Made by a program: the position numbers and the translations under genes | NCBI RefSeq assembly: GCF_024679095.1 | Contig: NC_066517.1 | Span: 21,737,540 to 21,801,539 of the forward strand | DNA from: Eriocheir sinensis | Taxonomy: Eukaryota; Arthropoda; Malacostraca; Decapoda; Varunidae | Reading direction: 5' to 3' | Length of the DNA stretch: 64,000 nucleotides | The notes under the pieces: model-generated | Seen by the model: the letters and a program-made list of their open reading frames with translations, nothing else | Told to the model about the DNA's origin: nothing | The model's database searches: none | In this document: in pieces, positions 48,570 to 59,662 of the stretch | Position numbering within the stretch: position 1 is the stretch's first letter | Layout: each line of letters opens with the position of its first letter

Positions 48570-50720
48570 GGTGGACGAAGGGATGGAGGGGGAAGGGGGA
48601 GGAGGAGGGTGGAGGGTAACACGAGATGAGTCCGTGATATGCGTAGGCGGGGGTGGAGTGGGGGGAGGGGAGGGGAGGGGGGAAGAGATGGAAGGAAGGG
48701 AGGGAAGGGGAGATGGGAGGAAAGAATGTTCAGGAAGGTGAAGCATTTGGGAAGGAAAGAAGGAAGGGGAGAATGTGGAATGGGATGGGAAGTATATGGG
48801 AAGGGGGAGAAGATGGGTGGGAAGGAAAGGGAGGTAGGAAGAGATGGAAGGGGAAGGGGAGAGGGGAGGAGATGTGGGAAGGAAGGTGAAGTGTATATAG
48901 GAAGAGGGAGAAGAGGGAAGGGGAGAGAGAAAAGAGGAAAGGGAGAGGGGAGGAGAGAAAGCGGGAAGGAAGTTGAAGTATATATAGGAAGGGGGAGAAG
49001 AGGGGAGGGAAGGAAGGGGAGGTAGGAAGAAGAGATGGAAGGAAAGGGGGAAGGGGAGAGGGGGAGAATATGTGGGAAGGGAGATTAAGTATATATAGGA
49101 AGGGGGAGAAGAGGGGTGGGAAGGAAGGGGAAGTAGGAAGAAGAGATGGAAGGAAAGGGAATGGGGAGATCAAAGGGGGGAGAGAACATGGGAAAGGATC
49201 GAGGTGAAGCATTGGGGAGAGGGGGAGAAAAGGTGCAGGGAGGTGAAGTAAGTAGAGACGGAAAGAAAGGGTGGAGGGGGAGATGGATAAGAGAGGAAAA
49301 GTAGAGACAAAAGAAGGGTAAGAAGGGTGACGTGGCTGGTGATGTAGGAAGAGATGGAAGGGGAAGTGAAGCAAAGGAAGAGACGGAAGGGGGAAGGGAA
49401 AGATCGAGGTGTTAAGTGAGAAGACAGTAGACAAGAAAGAATAGGGAGGAGGGTGGCAAAGGAGATGATGTAGAAAGAAGGAAAGGGGATAGTGGATAGT
49501 GGAAGGAGGAGGGAAATCTGGACTAAACGGGAGAGGGAATGGGAAGACGGGAGGGGGAGGGGAAACAAGGAACGAAGGGGAGGTAAAGGACTCAGAGGAA
49601 GGAAATCTGGACTGAACGGGAGAGGGACGGGAAGGGGAGAGACAGGAAGACGGGAGGGAGAGGGGAGACAGATCGAAGGAACGAAGGTGGGAGGAAAGGA
49701 CTCAGAGGAGGGAAATCTGGACTGAAAGGGAGAGGGACGGGAAGGGGAAAGGGACGGAAAGACGGGAGGGAGAGGGAAAGACGGGAGGGAGAGGGGAAAC
49801 AGAAGGAACGAAGGTGGGAGGAGAGGACTCAGAGGAGGGAGAGAGAGAGACGGGGAGAAAAGGCGAGAATGAAGGGGAGAAGAAAAGCTAGCGAGAGGAG
49901 GAAACGAGGAACTGTGGAAAAAGAGATCGTGAAAAAGCTGAGAGGGAAATGAATAAGATAGTGAAAAGGAAGGGAGGAAGAAGAGACTAGCAAGAGGAGG
50001 GAAGGAAAGGGTGAAGGGTGAGAAGGAAGGGAGGAAGGAAGAGGAATAGTGGAGATGAGATGAAGAAAAGTGTGAAAAGGAAGGAAGAAGGGACAAGCGA
50101 GAGGGAAGGAAAGGGTGCGAGGGTGAGAAGGAAGGAAGGAAGGATGAGGAATAGTGGAGATGAGATGAAGAAAAGTGTGAAAAGGAAGGATCGAAGAGGC
50201 TAGCGAAAGGGAAGGAAAGGGTGCGAGGGTGAGAAGGAAGGGAGGAAGGAAGAGTACGTATTGCTGAATATCCTATGGCGTCTATATCTGCGTGTAGCAA
50301 TGACCACTCAGAGACACACCCAGTTAGTTAAGTTAGGTTCCAGTTGTCAGCAGGGATAAAAAATCTTATTAGTATTAGGAAGAGACTAGCGAGAGGGAAG
50401 GAAAGGATGCAAGGGTAAGAAGAAAGGGAGGAAGAAGAGGCTGGCTAAAGGAGGTCAGGAAAGAGTGGCAAAGAAGAGAGGAAAAAGGGATAAGCAGGCG
50501 GAAAGAGGAGTGGTTAAATGACCCTAAAGACAGGAAAAAGAGATAGTCATGGAGGGAGGCGAGGAAGAGAGGAACTGAGTATGATGGCGAAAGGAAGAAG
50601 AGGGGAAGGAAGGTAGGGGGAAGTAAGAGGAGGAAGAGGATGAGGAGTGGTAGGAAGGTAAGGGGAAGAGGGAGGAGGAGGAGGAAGAGGAAGAGGAGGG
50701 GTGTTAGGCTAGTTGTGAGG
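48570..50720. repeat. about 2.1-kb polypurine (GGA/GAA-rich) tract
   Basis: The plus strand is overwhelmingly G and A. Internal tandem structure is visible: units with GGAAGTATATATAGGAAGGG around 48890-49110, units with GAGGGAAATCTGGACTGAA around 49505-49730, and units with GTGTGAAAAGGAAGG around 49960-50190. A short unique break occurs at 50265-50365. Long Arg/Glu/Gly or Ser/Pro/Phe frames here are compositional. Confidence 0.95.
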
Positions 50721-50798
50721 GTTCGTGAGATGCTCCTTAGTGAAGTTTTATCAGCGTCACTTATGTAATTCACTCTTGAGGACCCACTATGGAGGTTT

Positions 50799-50803
<5 letters not shown>

Positions 50804-50838
<35 letters not shown>

Positions 50839-50881
50839 GCTAGCTTCTCTTCCTCCCTTACTTCTCATCACTTTCCTCCCG

Positions 50882-50914
<33 letters not shown>

Positions 50915-51010
50915 TAGGCCAGTTATCATATTTAGTCTCCATTTACTAGATAACGAAAAACAATGGGTGTTTACTTTTCCTTGACGCCACCCCCCCCCAT
51001 CCCCCCCTCT
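50804..51010. repeat. (CT)n and C-rich microsatellites
   Basis: CT runs at about 50804-50836 and 50883-50908, then C runs and CT near 50988-51015. Confidence 0.9.
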
Positions 51011-51473
51011 CTCTCTCCATGGAAGGCAAGTCACCCTAAGTCGCACCACGTCACCTGCTGGAGGGCAAGATTATATTACTCAACAAGAGGCCACTTAGGG
51101 AGACAGGTGGCCGGCAGTGACCTCCAGAGCTCGCCTAGCCAAATGCTCTTGTCCCCTGTCCCTCCCCCTCCCCCTCCTGGCCATCTAGCATAGCACATGA
51201 TCCCCCCCTGCAGGAGACGAGGAAGCAAGTGGTGGTGAGGGGGCTGAGGAGGCAAGGGAAGTGGTCTAATAGTCCCACACTGAACTGTCTGATTCGTCTT
51301 TTCAAAGCTATAAGAAGTAACGTACTGAGTGGATTCGCTCGCCCCTTCCCCCCCGACACACACACACACACACACACTTTGCATGTTGGCTGGTGGGTTT
51401 TGACTCGATTTTATAAGATTACAAACATTAGTGGGATTTAGAGATTTATTAGTTTGAAAGGCAAAGATTCAGT

Positions 51474-51477
<4 letters not shown>

Positions 51478-51506
<29 letters not shown>

Positions 51507-51511
51507 AAAGC

Positions 51512-51582
<71 letters not shown>

Positions 51583-51612
51583 AAGTAGTGGTGGGAGTAG
51601 TAGAAGTAGTAG
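51478..51612. repeat. (TAG)n microsatellite, about 130 bp
   Basis: AGTAGTAGT with a few interruptions (AAAAGC, GAAG, GGTGGG). Confidence 0.97.
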
Positions 51613-54034
51613 CTGAAGAGTAAAGGAGAATGTAAATCCTGAATAAGAAATGAAATAAAAAAAAGCTTAAAGATTACACTCCTTCAAACAGAGACTACCC
51701 TGGCAGGTGGGGTATATAGCCATGGTAGGCAACCCATTTGGGCCCTTAACCAAAAACTGGGCATCCTGAGGGCGAGAAAGTGCCCCTACAAACCAAGATA
51801 AATGTCAACATCTTCATCGACCACTCCAACATCACAAGTAAATATAAGGATGTTGAACGAAGAAGAAGAAGAAAAAGAAGACTAGATGATAACCAAAACA
51901 AGGCTCAAATTTTCTTCTAGAGGTGTTTAGACATGTAAAGAGAGCAGGGGAGGATACAGTGCTGGGAGTTTTGGAGAGATTGGACGTAGGAGCGTTCATT
52001 TTGGCGCCGCAACTGCTGGGTCATAATGGCGTGGAGGTAGAAGGAAGGAGACCAGTTGTGGAGAAGGTGTACACAGGAAGACTTGGCATTGATGGGATTG
52101 GATGAGCATCGGGCTGAAGACAGAGGATAATGGAGGAAGAGTGAAAACGGATGGTAAACGAAATGATGAATGATGATGATGATAGGTGTTTTGAAACATC
52201 ACCACTCTTCCTTCGTTTTGACATTTCTTTATTGGCTACGTACGTACTGCAATCAACAGGACATGTGGGTCTGGCTCTAAGTTTATGGATACGCTTACGA
52301 CCGATATAATTGAGTCTTCCATTATACAAAACATCACAGTGTTTGATCACGACATACTGATGACACAAGCTGGTAACAGAGGCCGCCCCCTACTGCTGGG
52401 AGGCTAAGGCATTCACTCTTATGGCTTAAAACACGTTACTACACTTAGGAACTTACTCGGGTTATGACACATGAACAACTTAAGCTTTCCTCTCAACCTA
52501 ACTCTCGACGAAGTATGTGACCGCAAACTCGCATTATTTTTGCATCAAGCACATCAGATTCACTGGACTGAGACTATTTTCTATACAACTTACATACAGC
52601 CATTGGTTATCACTCAGGTGTTTGCTAGCTATTCACATAAGCTAGTAGTACTGAGTATACAGGGAATAGCAACCTTAGATTAATGACTTCATATTGTTGG
52701 ATCCAAGCACGAGGGTTTCAAAATATTGGTTTTTGCATAATTATCCAATACAAGACCTTCTTTTATACATTATACCTCTATACTGTCTTATATCACTTGT
52801 TATACATCTTTAAAAGCACGTTATAAGTTTGTTCTTAAGGTAAAAGCCATGCCTGATCTGAAGTGCACTCTTAAGGTCATTTACAGTCCAGATTTGCATG
52901 ATTATTTGACTCACCATAAGCAAGGTAGGTTTTGGGGAGTCACTGCATTCCTTTCCCAGGCATTCTGGTATTTGTTCATCAGTGGTCACCAAACACAATC
53001 AAATGAAGTACTAATGAACCACTTTGGCAGCTTAAAATATGCGTAATCAATCTACATAACCGTTGAGATGCATATTATGTTGAAAATGTTATACCCATTC
53101 GCTAAGCTTATGATAAGGAGGCAAAGAAAAATTAATCTGACATTGGAATTCTTGACTGCACCAAAACTAAACAATACTAAGACTAAATAATCACTGGAAT
53201 CATAAGAAACTCTAAACTATATATACCGGTAATGAAATAAACTCAAGTGATTTAAAGGTCAGGTAAATGATGTAATTCTTAACTATGAGCAACAAGGAGT
53301 TTCCCCTAAAAATATGCAACCAGTGATAGTTTTTCCCTTCTAGTTTTCCCCTTTTAAATATCGCTGAATAGAAACAAGGCCTTTAACTTTACCTTTTAGC
53401 ACCTGCCGCTCTGCCCTGTCTGTGCTGTGAGGGATTGCACGCCTCTCTGTCCTCCTTGTAAGCTCACTTTGGCAATGCTTCACCTGGGTTGGGCAAACTA
53501 ACACTCAGGTTACACTATCTTGTAAATTACAGGGTCTATAAAGTTGCTCTAGTCTGGTGCTGCCTAACCTGCGAGAGAAAGTAAATGTGGACCGAAAAAA
53601 TGTAGCTCCATAAACGAATAAGCAGGGTCTTTGTATCTTCTATTCTGGTTCTGCTTGGCCTTCAAAAGAATGATAAATGTCAGCTTAAAATATTATACTG
53701 CACAAATTAACAAACTGTCTATTTATGTTCTATAGCAGTCCTGCCTCACCTCTTACAATAAAAAGTTGGACCAAAAACATATTACTACAGAAATCTTATG
53801 TTACATCCCTAATGGTAGGTATATATGTCATTTCTATGGATCAACAGAGCCGAGTGATAACGAGATACAAGTGTATAATTTCTGACCTAATGAAGCAAGA
53901 ATGGAATAAATAGCACGTCACCCTTAAGAGTACCTATAAATACCACTGGCATAAAAATAGATGAAACAATCTCTTATGTCACAACACTACTGGACATACA
54001 CAGACACAGATGAACAGTGAGGGACTCTTACAGC
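51613..54034. other. intergenic DNA, no confident gene
   Basis: About 2.4 kb of mostly AT-rich sequence. 51690-52190 looks like old mobile-element DNA (CATGGTAGGCAACCCATTTG; a frame with FRHVKRAGEDT near 51925). At 53530-53800 a loosely repeated motif of about 100 bases (TGCCT.ACCT..AGT..AT.TGGACC) occurs three times. Confidence 0.5.
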
Positions 54035-54139
54035 TGCCTCGGTGTGGAGGGCAGCACCGGGCTCACTGGTCCCTCAGGCGTCGAGTAGATGGCTCCAGAC
54101 AGGACCAGTGAGCACAGTGCTGCCCTGTACACAGAAGCA
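54035..54139 (-). ncRNA. long imperfect hairpin, pre-miRNA-like candidate
   Basis: Arm 54035-54072 and arm 54102-54139 are complementary at about 32 of 38 positions, including an unbroken CTCACTGGTCC/GGACCAGTGAG and GGGCAGCAC/GTGCTGCCC, around a 29-base loop. The segment is GC-rich in AT-rich surroundings. It lies about 0.4 kb past the PTPN23-like stop on the same strand, so it could be in that 3'UTR or in a small RNA gene. It may instead be a small inverted duplication. The strand is given as that of the neighbouring gene; the hairpin could be read from either strand. Confidence 0.4.
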
Positions 54140-54496
54140 CCTTTGATTAATTACAGCCATTATTTGAGTTTTCAATTAAGGGTTAATCCATTTATAGTTT
54201 GATATGCTCTATATGTGGGTTATGCCTGCCATGTGTACCATTCCAATTAATAATTATATCAGGGAAAACAATGCTCAAGAAAATTGAGCTGAGGTAAAAA
54301 AAATAAGTGATCATCAAAATATAAAGCTTCAATCAATTAATATTTTGAAAACTCATTTTTATACCTTGGCTCAGTTTTCCACAGTACTTTTTTTCCTTCC
54401 TGATACAAGTACTAATTCATATGGTGTGCACTGACCAACAGACATACAATATACAGATCATTTCTTTGCATGAAGGAGCTTTAGTATACCTGTCCA

Positions 54497-56749
54497 CTAA
54501 GATGTAGGCTTCTTGTGTGACCAAAGGGGATCCAGTTCGCTGAAAGGATCACTTGGGTCATCAGGCTTCTTCAAACCTCCACTGTCAAGGTTCTCAAAGC
54601 TCTCTTTTGTTATCTTGCTTGGCTTTCCTAACACTGGAGGCTCAAGTTTGAACTGCAGAGGGTCCAGACTGGCTGCCAGACTTGGAGGGAGGAAGGCAAA
54701 GCTTGAGTCCAATAGTCCACTTGTCTTGGCCGCTGTGCCTTCCTCAACCTCCACCTCCTTGTCCTCCCCAGCAGTCTTCCAGGACTCACCATTGGCCTCA
54801 GGTTCTACACTCCCTATTAAGGCTCTGCTGGAGGGTTCGGATGCCTTAGTCCCTTCCTTCTGCCCCTCCTTCACTGCTGGTTCCTCAAAGGCAGAGGATG
54901 AGCCATTACTGAGGAGGGAAGCGGCTGAGTTGCTGCGCGGACGATCTTCATCACTGCCTGACTTGCCACTTTCTTGGTCTGTGAATGAAGAGTGTGTGTG
55001 TCAGCAAGCAGTAGTCCAAGCTTGAACACCAACACAACCTTACCTTCACTTCATATGGAAAAGATTAGGTTTCAATGGCCAGTATAACACCTATGATCAA
55101 AGTTTTCCTTCTTATCAACAGAATCTTTGACAGAAATCTTACTCTAGCCTAATTAAAGTAAAGTCACAGACAAAAATATCAATCCCTCTTTATATAAACT
55201 CCATGTGAATTGGTGAACACTCTTTACACACTAAGTCACATGGGATGAGAGAGGAGGGAGAGGGAGGAGAGGGGGAAAAGTTACGAGTATAAATTAAGAT
55301 GGATTGATATCTTTGCTCACAACTGTGCATATTACTATTCCACGCATGCACAAAAGGTCAACGAGTCAAGCCATACCAAATCCAAGTTTACTCTTAAGCC
55401 GGGAAAGGTCATACGAAGAGAGGAGGTCAGCTGAGGGGTGGCGTACATGAGTCTTTTCTCTGGGACCCTCCTCAAAAGTGGCCTTGTTGGTTAAGATGCC
55501 TCCTACAGGGGAAAACAACACCTCAACATGTGACTTGAAAAAATGGGTGCTAACATAAACCCTGAACCAACGTTGCCAGATTGTCGTACTCTGCCTCTTA
55601 TGTTTGGTGATTTCCGACCCCAAAACTGCTTTCAGCGCCCAAATAACTGCCGTCGTATATGGTTATCGGTGTTTTGCGGCAATAGTTATGGGCCAGAAAA
55701 CGGTAAGTACAATAATCTGGCAACGGTGCCCTGAACTACTTGATCAAAGACTATAAGAGCATAAATAGATCCAATGGCTGTTGAGATTTAGTGTTCATAT
55801 AAATCCTAAAATGACTTGTGGAAATTGGTGCAAACACAAACACTAAACATAATCCAAGCCTACATATAACACTGAAAGTAGCTCTAAAGGTAAGTGATTG
55901 GTTGACTGGTAAGAATGAGTGCTGACATAAACTCTGAAATCCATGAAATAAAAAAGGTTGTGAAGTCAGGGACACCTACGCTTCATCAGGACATCCTGGG
56001 CGTAGTAAAGGGAGGCGAAGAAGAGGAAGTAGAGGTGGTCCTTGTCCTGCACACCGCCACGCCTCTGCCTGCTCAGCTCCACCACCAGGGAGGTCAGGTC
56101 CAGGAGCCCACCACCTGCACAACACACGTATCAACACTTTTAACCACACACTTTTCACAACTCTCTACAATGCCAGCAATGAAAGCTAAAATAAAAATGG
56201 GACAGCATATCAGAAACTTTATTTTATAACTTGTTTTGCCCCTATGCCCCTTGCCTTTATAATCTGTATAAGTCAATATAATACCAAAACTCAATGTAAT
56301 ACCAAGAATCTGCACTGAGGGACACTATGAAGTTACTCACTGCTATGAATTTCCTTGATGAATGACGAGAGGACAGTGAGCACCCCCGACCTGCCCAGGC
56401 CCGGGACGCAGTGCACCACCACGGGCCGCAGCTTGTTCCTCTGCTGCCGCTGGAAGGCGTGCACCTCCCCGACAAATTGCAGCAGCGGCCCCGGCGTCTC
56501 CGGCATAGCACTGAGAAAAGGCAAGGGTGGAGAGGATAGTACATCAGCTATTCACTAACTCAACTTATCCTACACTAAAGCACAGTTCCAAAGCAATATT
56601 CTGTGTACTCTCTTTTTATCTTAACTGATACATTTTTTTTACAAACACAAGGTAATTGTGTCCTGATATATTTCAGCTTAATGGGCAGATTTTTTTCAGT
56701 GTTTTTCCTAATGTGTGTTTCAATGTATTAATTAATAACAATAAGAACT

Positions 56750-56783
<34 letters not shown>

Positions 56784-59662
56784 AAACAAGAACATGAACA
56801 AAAAGAATAAGAACAAGAAGAGCATCAATAGAGAAAATGAGCAACCCCAAACAAGTCCGACATTGATTCTGGCTTACCTGGGCGGCCAACCAAGAAACTG
56901 GAGGTGGATGATGACACGGGTGATCTTGGTGGAGCGCTGGGTGACATGCAGCACACGGTGGCACGAGGTGGAGGAGCTGCCAGCGCGGAGGCTGTGCACC
57001 GTCACTGAGTAGGGGCCGTAGTCCACACTGCTACTCACCTCGCTGCCGTGGTACACCTGTCCCTTCACCTGCCCGCACATCAGAAAGGGTTGTTAATACT
57101 CTGCAATGACTTGATGTACCGTATTTCCCGCCATATAAGATGCACTTTTTTTTTTTAAAAGAAGATTAAAAAAATCACCGTGTTTTATACCAAGATGGTT
57201 AAGGTTTTGATAGGCCTAGGGGGTTATTGTTACTGGTATGAAACCAACAACCAAAACACCTCCATTTGACACAATAGTTGCTAGACGTCCTCAGAGTGAA
57301 ATATACCATATTTTGCAGCGTATAAAGCACACTTTTTTCACTCAGAAAAAAGTTACCCTTGCGCATTATATGCCGAAGGTAAAACTTCTGATTGATTTAA
57401 ATAATAAACAGTGTGATGCAATGGAAAAGGAAAGTGTGAATAACCAGAAGATAGGAAGAGGACATGTGAAGCGATAAAACTGTACAAGTCACAAGTAGAA
57501 GAAGACGCGCCACGTGTGACGCAGCGTAAATACAAAACACAACACCGCCGTGGTGCGCCAGTCACCAGTGTGCCGGGTACCTTGGTGGTGATGGTTAAAG
57601 CGGCTATTACATGGGAACAATTTTGGTGGAGCAGGGTGCTGCCTGACGTGACTGCTCGGCGACCGCGGGGCGGATTTGGGCGGATTAGTCTGGGGGTATT
57701 TCTGCTGTGCAGCAGCCCGGTCAGCTGACGTTTTCTGTGATACATGTTCAAAAGAACTGACATCCATGGATGACTGAAGTGTTAAATGTAAACGCATTTT
57801 TGTTTCACATTGTAAAAATAACTATATTAAAACATATGATTGACAGAAATTAATCAACATCTATTTCTAATTGAAAGTAGGTGTACGGTCCCTGAAAGTC
57901 AAGATCAAGACCAATTGCTTGCCCATCGAACGTAGCATCCCCGTGTGATTAGTTCCCTCAGTAGCTCGCTGAAAGTTACCACCTGAACACTGTGCAGTGA
58001 GTGAATCTACACACCAACCCTTTTGTTTACCAGTTCAAAGTCACAGCTGCTTGGGTAAGAGCACTGTAACTCATCAAACCAACATACGGTATAATAGTAA
58101 TAATTGTAAGTAAGGTTGTCAAATGTAATACCTACTGCATATACATTAAGTTCAGGGAAATTTTTTTTTTTTTCTAAATATACTTTGTCAAATTATATAC
58201 TCCTGTGCGTCTTAATGACGGTACTTCTTTTCCATTTCTGCGCTCACACCCTGCCTGCAGTGCCTGGTAATATTCTTCTGTCTCTACCTTTTATGTTACT
58301 ATCTTCCCTTACTCCCTAGCTCATTCGTGTCACTATTATTCACAGAAGCAAAGGTGAAGTAAACAAATAATGGTGAAACACTAACCTCAGCATCAGAGTT
58401 GAGGCACACGATGAGCTCCACTTGCTGCTCCCAAACCATCGTCCAGAAGTCCAGGAAGGTGGAGGGCGCTGGAGCTTGTGTCAGGATCATGGGGAAGCTT
58501 TCTCCTATTGACTTGAGCTGTGGAAATGGTGGTAAAGGTGATGAGTCTTAAGTACTATAATCATTCAATTAATTATCAACATTAAGCAGAGAAAAAGCCA
58601 TACAACTAAGAAAATTTAACATGAAACAATCTGTTCAAGCTTAAACGTCTTCAATTGGTAAGTCTGTAAATATAAAGAAGTCCTGCATAGTCCCTACATC
58701 AAATCTGCACCTGCACCTGCCTTCCTTACCTGGACATGGGAAGCATTGATGTAGTCATCTCGGGGGGAGGAGGAGAGGATGACGCGCGTGTGGTCAAAGG
58801 GGAGGATGTCTGCAAACCTGTTCTTGAGGGGATAACACCTTGCCACGGACACCTTGAGGTCGCCGCACTCCTTCTCCTGTAATGGCACAGAAACTCAGGA
58901 CTAACTGAAGTACACACTCAAGATATTATCATTATATTGAGTAAAAACAGGATCTTGGGGTTTCCTTTACCATAAAAAGAGAAAAGAAAAAGAACCTGTT
59001 GAATGAGTCGTAAGTACAGTAATCCTGGATGATAGCAATGGTCGCTATGAACTGTCAGGCCGACTACAGACTCAAGCTTACCACGGCATCCACCATTTCC
59101 TTCCACTTCAGCTCGAGGTTGGTGGGACCGTTGAGGGACTTGCGGTCCAGTCCTTCCACCACCTTGCTCAGCCGCTCCGTCTCCACTGCCAATTTCTGCA
59201 GCTTCTCATCGTCTGTGAGTGGGTCCACGACACACGGCCTACGACTCTGAGGTGCAATTTGTAATGTGAATATTTACAACATAAATAAATAAAGTATTCA
59301 ATACTGATATTTAGCTTCCTGTATTCTCATTGAGTATGACTTTCCTGATTGCTGTCTCTTTAAGTTTAATTCAACTACTGTGTCAGTTAATGTGATTATA
59401 AGAAAGATAAACAAGTTAGTGGTTGTTCTCCTAAATGAAAATATCCTCTGCACTATTTGTTTACCCTAAGTTGATACTTAATACTGATTTTTTAAGTCAA
59501 ATTGCAAAATTCATACAACTAGTTTTGACTAAATTTTTACTTTAAAATATGGCAAAGTTCAACTGTAAGTACCTTGGCCAGGGCAGTAAGGTCCAGTATG
59601 GATGCGGAGGAGAGGGGGACTGGCGGGGTGGTGCTGCTGGTGGTGGTCGCTGCAGCAGTGTT
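54497..59662 (-). CDS. PTPN23: PTPN23/HD-PTP-like, C-terminal nine exons (5' partial)
   Basis: HD-PTP is a large ESCRT-associated scaffold (Bro1, coiled-coil, Pro-rich, PTP-like and C-terminal parts) that sorts ubiquitinated receptors at endosomes. Exons here: 59573-59662, 59082-59246, 58730-58876, 58386-58517, 56878-57068, 56341-56510, 55980-56114, 55377-55502 and 54497-54978; 1638 coding bases, 545 residues and TAG, all in phase. PTP blocks in order: PCVVDPL and LELKWKEM (pre-domain), ECGDLKVS, YPLKNRFADILPFDHTRV, DDYINAS, WPPSAMP, VVVHCVPGLGRSG, then the C-terminal helix. The tail ends DPFSELDPLWSHKKPTS, close to the DPL-x-LDPLW end I recall for vertebrate PTPN23. The first exon seen is Thr/Ser/Pro-rich, as the central region should be. 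Catalytic residues are altered (see findings). Upstream exons were not found up to 64000. Confidence 0.88.
56743..56790. repeat. (AAC)n microsatellite in PTPN23 intron
   Basis: ACAACAACA run followed by degenerate AAC/AAG-type words. Confidence 0.9.
57116..58224. mobile_element. possible non-autonomous DNA element in PTPN23 intron
   Basis: Left end GTACCGTATTTCCCGCCATA, then AAGATGCAC. The right end read inverted starts GTACCGTCATT and has AAGACGCAC. The ends match only with a gap, so the outer limits are uncertain. It includes the compact MITE at 57304. Confidence 0.3.
57304..57381. mobile_element. 78-bp palindromic MITE
   Basis: TACCATATTTTGCAGCGTAT, AAAGCACAC, a T-rich then A-rich centre, and an inverted end (TACCTTCGGCATATAATGCG). 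The 'TACCgTATTTgcCGGCGTATAAGACGCAC' type of miniature element is widespread in animals; this copy is diverged. Confidence 0.55.

Noticed and set aside
48570..50720. Frames of 100-370 codons (Ser/Pro/Phe on minus, Gly/Arg/Glu on plus)
   Set aside because: All are produced by the polypurine repeat tract; none has a non-repetitive segment.
51923..52105. Frame with FRHVKRAGEDT resembling a LINE C terminus
   Set aside because: Too short and too diverged for a firm call; only noted as probable old mobile-element DNA.
52849..53046. Plus-strand 65-codon frame
   Set aside because: No homology that I recognise, AT-rich region, and a competing frame of similar length on the other strand.
54028..54126. 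Short exon-like frame ending TPRQL-stop after a CAG acceptor
   Set aside because: The sequence is the arm of the long hairpin; the open frame is likely a by-product. The PTPN23-like protein already ends at 54497 with a conserved tail.
55976..55980. Alternative donor GTGTCC at 55975 for the PTP C-terminal exon
   Set aside because: It would put the next exon out of frame with an early stop; the donor GTAGGT ending the exon at 55980 keeps phase.
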